From Polynucleobacter sp. (lineage in GTDB: Bacteria; Pseudomonadota; Gammaproteobacteria; Burkholderiales; Burkholderiaceae), in assembly GCF_030693775.1 (NCBI RefSeq), contig NZ_JAUXZY010000003.1:156643-220642 (forward strand): a stretch of 64,000 nucleotides of DNA, written 5' to 3'. The notes beneath the pieces were generated by a model, which saw only the letters and a program-made list of their open reading frames with translations, was not told where the DNA came from and did no database searches. Position 1 is the first letter of the stretch. Every line of letters begins with the position of its first letter. Shown one piece after another: positions 56,329 through 64,000 of the stretch. A program made the position numbers and the translations under genes.

Positions 56329-56928
56329 TTAGGTGGATTGAAGCGTTTTTAGTTGAATCGCAAAACGTCCAGCCTGATTATTTGAAATCAAAATGCCAAA
56401 CTCAATGACATCAGCGAAGGATAGGGCGGGAGCATTAATGACTTGCCCACGGAAAGTGGATTTAAATTGATTTAAATTAAATTGGTGCGTTTGCCAGATG
56501 GGTTCAGCAATGAAATCGGCTACATAGCTCACCTGCGGCGCTATCGCAGTGCGTAAGACGAGCTTGTATTGCTTGCCATCCCCTTTGGCCAACAGTTCTA
56601 GCACTTGAGTTCCTGGGGGAAATTGGGCTGATGAGCGCATGGAGGCAAAGCCACCATTATTTTCAAGGGAAACCAGGCCTTCAAAATACATACCTTGCGT
56701 ATCTTGCCGAAGAGTCGATTGTGATATTCCTCCCATCACGCCATCATTCACAACCCAGCAATCGCGCATCGTTTTCGGGTTAGTGAAATCCATACGAACT
56801 CCTTGTGCGCGTGACAGTGCGCTCCAGCATAAAAGGGAAGCACTCGAGGCGCAAAGAAAATTTCTTCTTGAAATCAATTTTGCAGATGCGATGCAGGAGT
56901 TAAATGCCTTGAGACTATAGCAAAGCAC
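56329..56928 (-). CDS. CIA30-family protein with Tat signal
   Basis: About 199 residues with a twin-arginine signal SRRNFLCASS (Arg 21-22) followed by a hydrophobic stretch and a likely cleavage after SRA (about 42). The mature part matches the CIA30 family (complex I intermediate-associated 30 kDa domain): WVVNDGVMGGISQS, FEGLVSLENNGGFASMR. These are galactose-binding-like folds of unclear bacterial role. The GTG start at 56928 overlaps the upstream gene's stop by 14 bp; a TTG at 56877 is too close to the Tat motif to be preferred. Confidence 0.75.
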   Translation of the reverse strand: MLCYSLKAFNSCIASAKLISRRNFLCASSASLLCWSALSRAQGVRMDFTNPKTMRDCWVVNDGVMGGISQSTLRQDTQGMYFEGLVSLENNGGFASMRSSAQFPPGTQVLELLAKGDGKQYKLVLRTAIAPQVSYVADFIAEPIWQTHQFNLNQFKSTFRGQVINAPALSFADVIEFGILISNNQAGRFAIQLKTLQST

Positions 56929-58030
56929 CGCGCGCAGCGATGGGCCAAACCGCCTCTACGGTATTGCCCCGAACGCAAATAATTTCATCGTATAAGTTGA
57001 CAGTCGGATCGCAATGACCGGGTATGAGCATGATGGAGTCACCAAGTTTCAGCGGCGATTCTGCGGAGAGCTCAAGCACGCCATGCTCATCCGAGGCTTT
57101 GAGGTAGTTTGCATCGGTTCGTTGCCAGACTAGGGGCATCCCAGAGTCCACGCTAGATGCTTTGAGGCCGGCATCGACCACGGCGCGACCCTGAGTTGGG
57201 TGACTGAGTATGGCGGTTTTAATAAACAAGGCGTGCTCAAACGCTAAGTCACCTGCATCACGCTGGTTTTTGGCATAGTCGCGGTCCATCAAAATATAGG
57301 AGCCTGCTTGTACCTCATTAAAAATCGATGAGCTACCTTCCAGCATCACCGAGCCAGTGCCAGCGCCAGTAATGCGTTCTACCGCGATGCCCGCCTGCTC
57401 AACCGCCGCCTTCGCTTCAGCCGCCTTAGCACATACGGCCGCAATAGCATCTTGCCGTTCTTTAGGGAGGCGGTAATGCTGGGCGCTACCGTGGTAGCAC
57501 TGTAAGCCCATGAAATGTAAGTAGGGCGCTTGATCAATAAGACGAGCCAGTGCGACAACTTGCTCAATCGAAGTAGCGCCGCAGCGACCCATCCCCACAT
57601 CCACTTCAATATAGACATCGATCTTGATTTTGCGCGCGCTACTCGCCTGAGCAAAGGCAGCAACTTGATCTTCATGATCAACCAAGACACCGATGCGCGC
57701 TTGTTCCGCTAAATCAAGTGCATGAGCCACTTTCTTTTCGCCGACTACTTGGTTAGTAATCAGAATGTCCTTAACCCCGGCTGCAACAAAGACTGCCGCT
57801 TCACTGACTTTTTGACAGCAGATACCAACTGCACCTGCTGCAATTTGACGTAATGCAATATCAGGGCACTTATGGCTTTTGGCGTGGGGACGTAAGCGGA
57901 CCTTGCTGCCCGACAATGCATTTTGCAGAAGCCCCAGGTTGCGCTCAAAGGCATCCATATTCAGAATTAAAGCGGGCGTATCGATCTCATCAAAGTGATC
58001 GCCGGCGCGGGCTGCTTTCCAAGGTGCCAT
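56915..58030 (-). CDS. D-threonine aldolase / DSD1-like PLP enzyme
   Basis: A fold-type III PLP enzyme of 371 residues from the ATG at 58030 (MAPWKAARAG). The longer frame to 58246 runs into the divergent phoX gene and is rejected. Seen: DTPALILNMDAFERN, the PLP-lysine region RLRPHAKSHKCPDIA, GMGRCGATS, and the C-terminal metal site GHCDPTVNLYDEI with His and Cys. The family cleaves D-threonine to glycine and acetaldehyde or deaminates D-serine-type substrates; exact activity is open. Confidence 0.85.
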   Translation of the reverse strand: MAPWKAARAGDHFDEIDTPALILNMDAFERNLGLLQNALSGSKVRLRPHAKSHKCPDIALRQIAAGAVGICCQKVSEAAVFVAAGVKDILITNQVVGEKKVAHALDLAEQARIGVLVDHEDQVAAFAQASSARKIKIDVYIEVDVGMGRCGATSIEQVVALARLIDQAPYLHFMGLQCYHGSAQHYRLPKERQDAIAAVCAKAAEAKAAVEQAGIAVERITGAGTGSVMLEGSSSIFNEVQAGSYILMDRDYAKNQRDAGDLAFEHALFIKTAILSHPTQGRAVVDAGLKASSVDSGMPLVWQRTDANYLKASDEHGVLELSAESPLKLGDSIMLIPGHCDPTVNLYDEIICVRGNTVEAVWPIAARGALL

Positions 58031-58107
58031 GGTGGATTCCACACTAAAAACGTAAATTTTAGGGTATTTCTTATAAAAGCTACGTTCTTCGCTTCGCAGC
58101 CCTGAAT

Positions 58108-58125
58108 ACGTCATCATATTGACAC
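58108..58125 (+). promoter_or_regulatory. Pho-box-like site upstream of phoX
   Basis: ACGTCAT-CATA-TTGACAC (58108-58125) has the 7-4-7 PhoB layout, 9 of 14 exact matches. GATGAT at 58136-58141 lies 10 bp downstream, the usual -10 position. It sits 40 bp before the phoX ATG. Confidence 0.45.
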
Positions 58126-58165
58126 GAAGGCAACTGATGATTGCATACTCATCAAAGGACGCGGT

Positions 58166-60067
58166 ATGAACGAATTTAATGACCCTGTTGTTAATCCCCT
58201 TTACGGTTCCAGCACTCACCTCGTATCCCTTTCTGGTCGCCGACACTTTTTAAAGTCAAGTGCTGCTTTGTTGGCTGTCCTCAGTCCTATTTATGGTTCG
58301 TCGCAAGGTTTGTCTAAATCGGTCTGGGGCAAATCCCCCCGTTTTACTTTTGAAACGGTAGGCCTGGAGCGTTCCAGCGATGGCATTGCGGTACCAAAAG
58401 GTTACCGCTGGTCAGTGGTAGCGGCATGGGGTGATCCCATCAACGGCAAGTTTCCTGTGATTTCGTATGACGTCATTAATTCTCCGCAGCAACAGGCTAA
58501 GCAATTTGGCATGCACCACGACGGCTGCGCATTCTTCCCCGACGCAGGCTTCGCAGACCGTGGCTTGTGGGTGGTAAATCACGAGTACACCGACGATGGC
58601 TTATTGCATCCCGATGGCATGAAAACCTGGTCGGCTGAGAAGGTAGAAAAAAGCCAGGCTGCGCATGGTGTTACCGTTGCGCAAATTCAGAAGCAAGCCA
58701 ATGGTCAGTGGCAAGTGACATCCAGTCCTTTCGCGCGGCGCATTACGGCATACACGCCATGCGCAATTTCGGGGCCCGCTGCTGGTAACCCGCGCATGCA
58801 AACGGCATTTGATCCGCATGGCAAGTTGGTATTGGGTACTTTAAATAATTGTGCGAATGGCGTGACGCCCTGGGGTACATATTTAACATGTGAAGAAAAT
58901 ATCAATGGCTACTTTGTAAAAACAGGTGCATCCACCAAGGAAGAGCAACGCATTGGTATTAATGCCAAAGGCTTTGGTTATCGCTGGCACGAGTTTGATG
59001 CCCGTTTTAATGCGGATCTGCATCCCAATGAGGCCAATCGCTTTGGTTGGGTGGTGGAGATTGATCCACGCAATCCAGATAAGGCACCCATCAAGCGTAC
59101 TGCCTTAGGTCGATTCAAACACGAGGGAGCAGCAGTCACGCTAGCTAAAAATGGCCGAGTAGTGGTGTACATGGGTGACGACCAGCGTGGAGAGTATGTA
59201 TACCGCTACGTTAGTAAACATGCCTATCAAGCTAATCGGCCCGAACTGAATCAATCCTTATTGGATGAAGGTACTTTGTATGTAGGCCAGTTTGCGGAGG
59301 GTGGCAAAGGCCGCTGGATTCCATTGGTTCATGGGCAAGGGGGTTTAACTCCGGCCAATGGCTTTCCGGATCAAGCCTATATTCTGATTGAGGCGCGCCT
59401 TGCGGCGGATCACGTTGGGGCAACTCCATTGGACCGCTCAGAATGGGTCGCTGTCCATCCAACAGCCGGTGATGTGTATTTATCCCTGACGAATAATAAC
59501 CAGCGGGGTAAAGAGTTCCCACTCAATGCCGTAAATCCACGCGCCAATAATGCAATGGGGCACATTGTTCGCTGGAAGCCCAATCAGCTGGATGCGGCCA
59601 GTGACCAGTTTGAATGGGAAATTTTTGTTTTGGCCGGCGATCCAGAGGTACAAGACCCTAATCAAAAAGGAAATATTAAGGGTGATGTATTTGGTTCACC
59701 CGACGGTTTATGGTTTGATCCGCGTGGCATGCTGTGGATGCAGACCGATATATCATCGGGCGCACTTGGAAAAGGCCCCTACGCTCGTATTACTAACAAC
59801 ATGATGTTTGCGGCAGACCCCATTAGCGGTGAATTTAGGCGTTTTTTAATTGGCCCTAACGGATGCGAAGTCACTGGAATGGATTTCACGCCCGACTACA
59901 AGACCATGTTTATCAATATTCAGCACCCGGGCGAGAGCCCCAGCGAGCGCAGTAATCCAGAAAAACCAAAAGCAAATAGCGATTGGCCAGACCGAACTTT
60001 ATTCTCAAGACCACGCTCGGCAACGATTGCAGTTTGGCGTGAGGATGGGAAACCGGTTGGCGTGTAG
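58166..60067 (+). CDS. phoX: PhoX-type alkaline phosphatase (DUF839 family), Tat-exported
   Basis: A 633-residue secreted phosphatase predicted to release phosphate from organic phosphoesters, with Ca and Fe as cofactors in characterised PhoX enzymes. A twin-arginine signal GRRHFLKSSAALLA (Arg 25-26) is visible. The mature part is a beta-propeller-like COG3211 protein: WVVNHEYTDDG, CEENINGYF, RFKHEGAAVTLAKNGRVVVYMGDD, and DGLWFDPRGMLWMQTD. The Pho-box-like site upstream supports phosphate control. Its stop touches the convergent phosphoesterase gene with no gap. Confidence 0.88.
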   Translation: MNEFNDPVVNPLYGSSTHLVSLSGRRHFLKSSAALLAVLSPIYGSSQGLSKSVWGKSPRFTFETVGLERSSDGIAVPKGYRWSVVAAWGDPINGKFPVISYDVINSPQQQAKQFGMHHDGCAFFPDAGFADRGLWVVNHEYTDDGLLHPDGMKTWSAEKVEKSQAAHGVTVAQIQKQANGQWQVTSSPFARRITAYTPCAISGPAAGNPRMQTAFDPHGKLVLGTLNNCANGVTPWGTYLTCEENINGYFVKTGASTKEEQRIGINAKGFGYRWHEFDARFNADLHPNEANRFGWVVEIDPRNPDKAPIKRTALGRFKHEGAAVTLAKNGRVVVYMGDDQRGEYVYRYVSKHAYQANRPELNQSLLDEGTLYVGQFAEGGKGRWIPLVHGQGGLTPANGFPDQAYILIEARLAADHVGATPLDRSEWVAVHPTAGDVYLSLTNNNQRGKEFPLNAVNPRANNAMGHIVRWKPNQLDAASDQFEWEIFVLAGDPEVQDPNQKGNIKGDVFGSPDGLWFDPRGMLWMQTDISSGALGKGPYARITNNMMFAADPISGEFRRFLIGPNGCEVTGMDFTPDYKTMFINIQHPGESPSERSNPEKPKANSDWPDRTLFSRPRSATIAVWREDGKPVGV

Positions 60068-61024
60068 CTAAGGCTTGCGTGAAAGTAGTAAAGGCCTAAA
60101 TGAGAACGGGCTGTTCTTGCTGCCATCGATGGTAATTTCTACTGCTTCTACTTGTTCATCACCCATGACTTGCACTCGATATACCTGATGCAGGGGCCGT
60201 CTATTACTGCCTCCTGGCGCCATGAAGGGCTGATCAATGATGAGGCGATGGCTATCACCATGAATAATTAAAGTAGGTTTAGCTAATTCAGCTAACTTTC
60301 GATTCATTAGCAGAATGCTATCGCGCAAGCCGCTTTGATCCGAGGTAGCTGATTTGCTCGTATAAAACATGTCAGCCTGAAAAGCCAAGACCAGGTGATC
60401 GATGGAGTTTTGCTTTGCAGCAGCAAAGACCGTTTCAAGCCAAGCTAAGTTAGCCCGGTTACGGGGGACATACTCTGCTTGCTGAGCAAAATTATTGTTT
60501 GAGCCAACAATGTGCACAGTTGCAAATAGTGTTTTTCCTGAAATCCAATACGCGTTTTCCACAAACTCGGAAAACTGCGGCTGAAGATCAGATTGACGAA
60601 TGAGTGCAATGGGATTTTTGCCCTGGCTTTTAGCGTCGGTAAAGTGCAGGGCACGAATAAACTGCAGGCGCTCAACCGGGTCATAGCCACCGGCATTGAG
60701 GCGATGGCAGTCGGTCCACTCGTTGTCACCGGGCGTGTAGATTAAGGGGGCTTCAAACAGGTTGAATGAGGCATGTATTTTGCGCAGGTAAGCATCACTG
60801 CAGGGCGAACCACCACTTTTAGTGTCGCCAACAAAAATACTAAATTGGGGTTTTTGACGGTTAATTTCTTGAATTAAGGCAAAGTAAGCCTCTTCATCTT
60901 TAGTTCGGTAAGGCAAATCGCCTAGTGCGATAAAACGTATCGGCTCTGCTTTTGCAACGCACCCGAGCAATACGAAACTGATGAAGCAGATCATGCGAAC
61001 GCATTGAAGGGGGTTTTTATTCAT
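60068..61024 (-). CDS. Exported calcineurin-like metallophosphatase
   Basis: A 318-residue phosphoesterase with an N-terminal export signal; VLLGC (Cys 22) could be a lipobox, or signal peptidase I could cut after AKA (about 26). Metal motifs: ALGDLPY, VGDTKSGG, TPGDNEWTDCH and HGDSHRL. It is likely a periplasmic phosphatase or phosphodiesterase; the substrate is unknown. Its tail-to-tail contact with phoX suggests a shared role in phosphate scavenging, but I found no convincing Pho box in its own leader. Confidence 0.78.
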   Translation of the reverse strand: MNKNPLQCVRMICFISFVLLGCVAKAEPIRFIALGDLPYRTKDEEAYFALIQEINRQKPQFSIFVGDTKSGGSPCSDAYLRKIHASFNLFEAPLIYTPGDNEWTDCHRLNAGGYDPVERLQFIRALHFTDAKSQGKNPIALIRQSDLQPQFSEFVENAYWISGKTLFATVHIVGSNNNFAQQAEYVPRNRANLAWLETVFAAAKQNSIDHLVLAFQADMFYTSKSATSDQSGLRDSILLMNRKLAELAKPTLIIHGDSHRLIIDQPFMAPGGSNRRPLHQVYRVQVMGDEQVEAVEITIDGSKNSPFSFRPLLLSRKP

Positions 61025-61057
61025 ATAAGTGACATATTCCCTGGTTACATTAGTAAG

Positions 61058-61255
61058 ATGGAATCATTGCAGTTTCTAACATGCCCGCTTTGCCATTCAA
61101 TCGAAACGCTATCCAGCCCATCCGAGGTTATTACGCAATTTCACCGTTGCGTGCATTGTAAAAAACCCTATAAGGCCAGTAAAAACGACTGTTGCATTTT
61201 GTGCAGCTATGGAAACTTGCCATGCAATCAGATTGAGCAAAATTTGGCGCTGTAA
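61058..61255 (+). CDS. Small GDCCVxC-type cysteine-rich protein
   Basis: A 65-residue protein from the ATG at 61058 (MESLQFLTCPLCHS). It has an N-terminal CPLC pair, a CVHC pair, and the sequence NDCCILCSYGNLPC, matching the GDCCVxC (seleno)protein family in which one Cys can be selenocysteine in relatives. A zinc-ribbon or redox role is likely but unproven. The first residue of the motif is Asn instead of Gly. A longer frame to 61004 overlaps the divergent gene and is not preferred. Confidence 0.7.
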   Translation: MESLQFLTCPLCHSIETLSSPSEVITQFHRCVHCKKPYKASKNDCCILCSYGNLPCNQIEQNLAL

Positions 61256-61294
61256 GGCATTTGGCTCAGCTCTAAGTCTTTTTAACCGAATTGT

Positions 61295-61328
61295 GTGTCA
61301 AAACAGTGTCATACAACGCAATTAAATT
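61295..61328 (+). promoter_or_regulatory. Pho box and -10 upstream of ppk2
   Basis: GTGTCAA-AACA-GTGTCAT (61295-61312) is a direct repeat with PhoB 7-4-7 layout, 11 of 14 matches. A TTAAAT/TAAATT -10-like sequence at 61322-61328 lies about 9 bp downstream. The ppk2 start is 43 bp after the box. Confidence 0.72.
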
Positions 61329-61354
61329 AGGAACATTCATTAGAGGAAGTTCAA

Positions 61355-62260
61355 TTGGCAATTAATCAGGAAGAACTCGCTGAGTGGTACAAACGGGCCC
61401 AAGAAGAAATTCTCGATGACCTCGATGAAGAGCTTGAGCTGGAGATGGACGATCTGCGTTTAAGTGATGACAGTGACTCACCGAATGCCCTCAACCGCCA
61501 AGTTTACTTTCGTGAATTGTTTCGCTTGCAAAAAGAGCTTATCAAGTTGCAAGACTGGGTGGTTCATAAAAAACTCAAAGTAGTTGTTTTATTCGAAGGG
61601 CGTGATTCAGCTGGCAAGGGTGGTGCTATTAAGCGTATTACGCAGCGTCTGAACCCACGGGTTTGCCGGGTTGTTGCGCTTACCGCGCCTTCCGAGCGTG
61701 AAAAGACCCAATGGTACTTTCAGCGCTACATTGCCAATCTGCCTGCCGCAGGTGAGATCGTGTTATTTGATCGCAGTTGGTATAACCGAGCCGGCGTTGA
61801 AAAAGTCATGGGGTTTTGCAGCGATGCGGAGTACCACGAGTTTCTCAATACAGTACCTGAGTTTGAAAAAATGATCATCCGCTCCGGAATCATTTTGATT
61901 AAGTACTGGTTCTCGATTTCCGATGAAGAGCAATATAACCGCTTTACACAGCGCATTCATGATCCTTTAAAGCAGTGGAAGCTAAGCCCGATGGACCTAG
62001 AGTCCCGTCGCCGCTGGGAGGACTACACCAAAGCGAAAGAAATGATGCTGGAAAAGACGCACATTCCAGAGGCGCCTTGGTGGGTTGTTGCTGCTAATGA
62101 TAAAAAGCGTGCTCGCCTCAATTGCATTCAGCATTTACTTAATCAAATTCCCCATCAGGAAATTGAGCACGCCGCGGTTATTCTGCCTGAGCGCGTACAT
62201 AACCCGGATTACATTCGCGGCCCAGTACCCAAGGAAATGTACGTTCCCGACGTCTACTAG
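61355..62260 (+). CDS. ppk2: Polyphosphate kinase 2, class I
   Basis: Uses polyphosphate to phosphorylate nucleoside diphosphates (or the reverse). The 301-residue single-domain protein has an acidic N-terminal helix region (about 15-42), Walker A EGRDSAGKGG (81-90), the Walker B/catalytic FDRSWYNRAG (138-147), and the lid SEREKTQWYFQRYI. Single domain and spacing fit class I. The TTG start at 61355 follows AGAGGAAG. The Pho box upstream implies induction during phosphate stress, complementing ppk1/ppx. Confidence 0.94.
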   Translation: MAINQEELAEWYKRAQEEILDDLDEELELEMDDLRLSDDSDSPNALNRQVYFRELFRLQKELIKLQDWVVHKKLKVVVLFEGRDSAGKGGAIKRITQRLNPRVCRVVALTAPSEREKTQWYFQRYIANLPAAGEIVLFDRSWYNRAGVEKVMGFCSDAEYHEFLNTVPEFEKMIIRSGIILIKYWFSISDEEQYNRFTQRIHDPLKQWKLSPMDLESRRRWEDYTKAKEMMLEKTHIPEAPWWVVAANDKKRARLNCIQHLLNQIPHQEIEHAAVILPERVHNPDYIRGPVPKEMYVPDVY

Positions 62261-62364
62261 TACAGTTGTTTTAGTCTAAGCGGCGGCTTTTCTTCTCCCC
62301 AAACGAAGAAGGCGATTGTTTGGTATAAATCCTGCTTGCCATACGCCAGTAGGATTAGGTATTC

Positions 62365-63789
62365 ATGCCACACACCGATTCGGTCTTTGCCTTTGTTGAT
62401 ATTGAGACCACCGGTTCTCGGGCAGAGCTCGACCGCATTACCGAGATTGGCATTCTGACCCTTGATTCCGATGGCGTTTCGGAATGGTCGCGCTTAATCA
62501 ATCCAGATACCTATATACCTAAAAACATTCAACACCTGACGGGCATTACCCCCGAGATGGTGGCCACGCAGCCACCGTTTTCTGAGATTGCCAATGCGCT
62601 GTATATGGAGCTCAAAGATAAGATCTTCATTGCCCACAATGCCCGCTTTGACTACAGCTTTATTAAGGCCGAGTTTAAAAAAGTCGGGATTGATTTTTCG
62701 CCCAAGGTGCTCTGTACGGTAAAGCTATCCCGGCGTTTATTCCCCAATCAGGCGCGCCATAATTTAGATACCCTGATTGCGGTGCATGGCTTGCACGTTG
62801 CCAATCGCCACCGCGCTTTAGATGATGCCAAATTGTTGTACGACTTCTGGCAAGAGTGCATTCGCTTGTTTGGATTGGATCGCTTACAAACCGAAGTGGA
62901 TTATTTGCTGGGTAGTTCGAGCTTGCCAGTTCACATCGATAAAGCGCTAGTAGAGGAGATTCCGAGTCGCCCCGGCGTGTATATGTTCTACGCAGAAAAT
63001 CGTCAGCCTCTCTATATCGGTAAAAGCATTGATCTGCGTGCGCGCGTGAAAGGGCACTTTCATGCGGCGCTGACGAATCGCAAAGAAATGAAGATTGCTA
63101 TGCAGATCCGTGATATTGATTGGATCGAGACGGCTGGAGAACTCGGCGCCTTGATTTTGGAATCGCGCCTGATTAAAGAAAAACTACCCACCTTTAACGT
63201 CAAGTTGCGTCGCTCCAAAGACTTGTGCGCATGGCAGCTGATCGAGTCTACTGAGCACCTTCAGTTGCAGCTCGTGAATCACCAGGATTTAGAGCCTGGC
63301 AAACAAGATAACTTATATGGTCTTTTTTACAACAAGCGGGAAGCCTTGGCGAGCCTGCAATCGATTGCTAAAAAGAATCAGCTGTGTGAGGCCATCTTAG
63401 GTTTAGAGAAGCGGCAAGGGCAGGGGGCTTGTTTTGGTTTTCATGTGAAGCAGTGCAATGGTGCCTGCATCGGCTTAGAGCCGGCAGCCATCCACAATCT
63501 GCGCCTCAAAACTGCGCTCCTCAAATTGAAAGTCGCATCCTGGCCCTATCAAGGTGCCATCGCCATCCACGAGGGCGACGACTTGCATCTGTTTGACCAT
63601 TGGTGCTACCTCGGAACGGCAGCGAATGAGGCAGAAGTGGAAGAACTGCTAAGTGACGGCCGGCCCGAGTTTGATCTGGATATTTATAAGATCATCCGTA
63701 AAACCCTTAAAAAAACCAAGGATTTGGGTTTGCGTGTTACCGCCCTGGAATTCCCACAGAATCGGCATGAGGCTGTCGAATTCCCCTAA
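62365..63789 (+). CDS. DnaQ-type exonuclease fused to UvrC/Cho-like GIY-YIG endonuclease
   Basis: A 474-residue fusion. Residues about 5-170 form a DEDDh exonuclease (VDIETTG with Asp 12 and Glu 14, IAHNARFDYSFI, NRHRALDDAKLL). Residues about 200-285 form a GIY-YIG nuclease (GVYMFYAENRQPLYIGKS, then ILESRLIKE), as in the incision domain of UvrC and E. coli Cho. The rest includes a Cys-containing CNGACIG segment, also UvrC-like. Likely a DNA repair nuclease. It is a known family layout, often mislabelled as DNA polymerase III epsilon. Confidence 0.9.
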   Translation: MPHTDSVFAFVDIETTGSRAELDRITEIGILTLDSDGVSEWSRLINPDTYIPKNIQHLTGITPEMVATQPPFSEIANALYMELKDKIFIAHNARFDYSFIKAEFKKVGIDFSPKVLCTVKLSRRLFPNQARHNLDTLIAVHGLHVANRHRALDDAKLLYDFWQECIRLFGLDRLQTEVDYLLGSSSLPVHIDKALVEEIPSRPGVYMFYAENRQPLYIGKSIDLRARVKGHFHAALTNRKEMKIAMQIRDIDWIETAGELGALILESRLIKEKLPTFNVKLRRSKDLCAWQLIESTEHLQLQLVNHQDLEPGKQDNLYGLFYNKREALASLQSIAKKNQLCEAILGLEKRQGQGACFGFHVKQCNGACIGLEPAAIHNLRLKTALLKLKVASWPYQGAIAIHEGDDLHLFDHWCYLGTAANEAEVEELLSDGRPEFDLDIYKIIRKTLKKTKDLGLRVTALEFPQNRHEAVEFP

Positions 63790-63881
63790 TTAGTGCTTTG
63801 TCCTATCTCCTAGGGTAAGTACCGTTTACGCTTTAATAAAAAATTGCGACTATGGATGTCCATTCTTCCGGAGGAGCATTC

Positions 63882-64000
63882 ATGAAGCATTCGATTAAAC
63901 GCACCGCACTGTCCACTGCCATTGTTGTTGGCATGGCTGGCTTTGCTGCTAGCCCCGCTTTGGCGTGGGAACCTACTAAACCCGTTGAGTTTGTGATTCC
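63882..64000 (+). CDS. TctC/Bug-family solute-binding protein (3' end cut by window)
   Basis: Only the first 39 codons are present. They encode a signal peptide (MKHSIKRTALSTAIV to SPALA) and the mature start WEPTKPVEFVI, which is characteristic of the Bug/TctC periplasmic binding proteins of tripartite tricarboxylate transporters, abundant in Burkholderiales. A strong GGAGGAG ribosome site precedes the ATG. The ligand cannot be inferred. Confidence 0.85.
   Translation, partial: MKHSIKRTALSTAIVVGMAGFAASPALAWEPTKPVEFVI

Noticed and set aside
58031..58246. N-terminal extension of the D-threonine-aldolase-like gene
   Set aside because: It runs through the phoX start and Pho-box region; the conserved domain starts at MAPWKAARAG.
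61025..61050. ATGTCAC upstream of the exported metallophosphatase
   Set aside because: Only one half site, ending 4 bp before the start; the nearest second half is 15 bp away, not 11.
62285..62330. TTCTTC/GAAGAA hairpin after ppk2 as terminator
   Set aside because: The short, imperfect stem and lack of a T-run make it too weak to call.
1..64000. Mobile elements, CRISPR arrays, phage genes or an undescribed defence system
   Set aside because: Nothing resembling transposases, integrases, direct-repeat arrays, attachment sites or defence cassettes was seen; nearly all DNA is accounted for by conserved chromosomal genes.

Overview
The window looks like chromosomal DNA of a betaproteobacterium of the Burkholderiales, most like a compact freshwater Polynucleobacter-type genome. 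This is inferred from protein flavour, moderate GC, short intergenic gaps, frequent TTG/GTG starts and gene order. No mobile element, phage gene or CRISPR array was seen, and no gene-free stretch exceeds about 220 bp.

Layout. 1-4 kb: end of the complex I operon (nuoM partial, nuoN), a NUDIX hydrolase and a DUF1178 protein. 4-10 kb: metabolic genes (CoA-acylating semialdehyde dehydrogenase, old-yellow-enzyme reductase, amidase, SprT-like metalloprotein, tartrate/D-malate-type dehydrogenase). 10-12.3 kb: an AT-richer TPR/GT41 glycosyltransferase. 12.3-21 kb: the old dnaQ-rnhA-methyltransferase-gloB neighbourhood, split by an RND efflux pump plus adaptor, then a MltD-like lipoprotein. 21-34.5 kb: prpE, then carA-carB-greA-DUF4149-yhbY-rlmE-ftsH-folP-glmM, an ancient proteobacterial housekeeping order.

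34.6-49.2 kb is the most interesting block, a phosphate-limitation island. It holds pstS-pstC-pstA-pstB-phoU-phoB-phoR (uptake and signalling), ppk1 and ppx (polyphosphate), and a membrane-lipid remodelling set: a PlcP-type metallophosphatase, a GT4 diacylglycerol glycosyltransferase candidate (Agt), diacylglycerol kinase, an OlsB-type N-acyltransferase and an OlsA-type acyltransferase. Pho-box-like repeats lie before pstS, between ppk1 and ppx, and as an 18-bp palindrome between plcP and olsA. Further phosphate genes follow at 58-62 kb: a Tat-exported PhoX phosphatase, a calcineurin-like phosphatase and a class I PPK2, with Pho-box-like sequences before phoX and ppk2. A palindrome of the same design precedes an outer-membrane protein gene at 52.8 kb. 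The inferred picture is that one PhoB regulon controls phosphate uptake, polyphosphate turnover, extracellular phosphate release and replacement of phospholipids by glyco- and ornithine lipids.

49-58 kb: a ZnuD-like TonB receptor with a His-rich small protein, tRNA-Pro(TGG), an outer-membrane beta-barrel, an APC permease, an exported methyltransferase-like protein, tRNA-Arg(TCT), a small lipoprotein, a GST, and a D-threonine-aldolase-like gene with a Tat-exported CIA30 protein. The window ends with a DnaQ/GIY-YIG nuclease fusion and the start of a TctC-family binding protein.
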